Shown here in pieces: positions 63,630 to 64,000 of a DNA stretch of 64,000 nucleotides. The translations under genes and the position numbers were made by a program. This DNA is from Marivirga harenae (GTDB taxonomy: Bacteria; Bacteroidota; Bacteroidia; Cytophagales; Cyclobacteriaceae): NCBI RefSeq assembly GCF_030534335.1, contig NZ_CP130565.1, forward strand, positions 2,377,501 to 2,441,500, given 5' to 3'. Each line of letters starts with the position of its first letter. Positions within the stretch are counted from its first letter, which is position 1. Under the pieces are notes generated by a model, which did no database searches, was not told where the DNA came from, and saw only the letters and a list, made by a program, of their open reading frames with translations.

Positions 63630-64000
63630 TGGCTAAAGAGTTATATAAATTAGGAGGGGGCAAGCATATCATCTTGCTCCTTCTTTTTATAATGTGTTTT
63701 AGTTTTCTTAAAGCCCAGAATATTCAAATTTCGGGTTATTTAACAGAAGAAGAGTCAAATCAGCCAGTTCAGGCAGCACTCTATTTAAATCACCAAGATG
63801 AAGGACTAACAAGTAATAGTTCGGGTTTCTTCACCTTTCCTTGGCAGGCCCATCAAACCTTAATTTTAGAAATATCTTCTTCAAGTCATGAGAGGAAGGT
63901 TATTAGTTTCAAGCCGAAATCGGATACTCTTATCTATATTAATATGAAAGCCATAACATTGGAAGAGGTAGTGGCTAAAGCCAACAAAACTGAAGTAGCA
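63629..64000 (+). CDS. TonB-dependent receptor-like protein (N-terminus, continues beyond window)
   Basis: The first 124 residues: ATG at 63629-63631, a signal peptide ending FLKAQ, then a carboxypeptidase-regulatory-like domain (IQISGYLTEEESNQPVQAAL, SNSSGFFTFPWQ) and the typical short link LEEVVAKANKTE leading toward a plug. The window ends inside the gene. The overlap with the preceding lipoprotein gene indicates one operon. Confidence 0.78.
   Translation, partial: MAKELYKLGGGKHIILLLLFIMCFSFLKAQNIQISGYLTEEESNQPVQAALYLNHQDEGLTSNSSGFFTFPWQAHQTLILEISSSSHERKVISFKPKSDTLIYINMKAITLEEVVAKANKTEVA

Noticed and set aside
1-64000. CRISPR arrays, complete tRNA or rRNA genes, riboswitches
   Set aside because: No regularly spaced direct repeats, no cloverleaf with all arms, and no recognisable aptamer consensus were seen on either strand by eye; a tRNA or Rfam scan would be needed to exclude short or unusual cases.

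Overview
The window reads as a chromosomal segment of a low-GC member of the Bacteroidota, most likely a Cytophagales-type marine or gliding bacterium (genus not determinable). The evidence is type IX secretion (T9SS) type B C-terminal sorting domains paired with PorP/SprF genes, carboxypeptidase-regulatory-like TonB-dependent receptors, a FecI/FecR/STN-receptor triad, lipoproteins with acidic residues after the lipobox cysteine, and TAnnTTTG-type promoter boxes. No rRNA, complete tRNA, CRISPR array, transposase or integrase gene was found.

Region 1 (1-20.7 kb) is entirely on the minus strand and looks like accessory DNA. It holds many short unrelated genes: three serine hydrolases, two esterase/TPR paralogues plus a decayed third copy, DUF4386, SRPBCC, YdeI-like, a P-loop kinase, small membrane and outer-membrane proteins, an acyltransferase and an ankyrin protein. 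Several sit next to 65-130 bp imperfect palindromes with AAC/GTT ends that resemble integron attC sites. I read this as a cluster of attC-like cassettes without an integrase in view. A DUF4249/TonB-receptor operon lies inside it. Two copies of an outer-membrane-protein plus AraC-regulator module show reciprocal decay: one kept the porin, the other kept the regulator.

Region 2 (20.9-34.5 kb) is regulatory and transport: a membrane-bound AraC/TolB-like/TPR regulator, a PadR repressor with a perfect 17-bp inverted repeat and its FtsX-type permease, a LytS/LytTR two-component system leading a run with a CocE-type peptidase/esterase, a CPBP protease and a GNAT enzyme, and a MarR regulator convergent with a PD40-repeat lipoprotein.

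Region 3 (34.7-47.7 kb) is a surface-adhesin locus. Two PorP/SprF proteins each stand beside a giant T9SS type B secreted protein (2047 aa with 14 SprB-like repeats; 1062 aa with FG-GAP, Ig-like and PKD domains), in opposite orientations around a PorT-like barrel gene.

Region 4 (47.7-54.7 kb) holds small lipoproteins and then a compact cassette (about 49.8-52.07 kb) of unknown function: a 65-aa HTH-like protein, a 256-aa conserved-looking unknown, a DUF5675-like protein fused to a membrane hairpin, and a 60-aa holin-like protein. It lies between a tRNA-3'-end-like fragment and a strong terminator. An 879-bp gene-free stretch at 53.8-54.7 kb contains a strongly structured element (arms of 10 and 16-19 bp) that may be a non-coding RNA.

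Region 5 (54.7-64 kb) is an ECF sigma/FecR/STN-TonB receptor operon facing three lipoprotein genes. All three carry the same promoter (GGTAGGA, then CTGTTYTAT exactly 22 nt later), so they probably form the sigma factor's local regulon. The window ends in a lipoprotein gene coupled to a truncated TonB-receptor-like gene.
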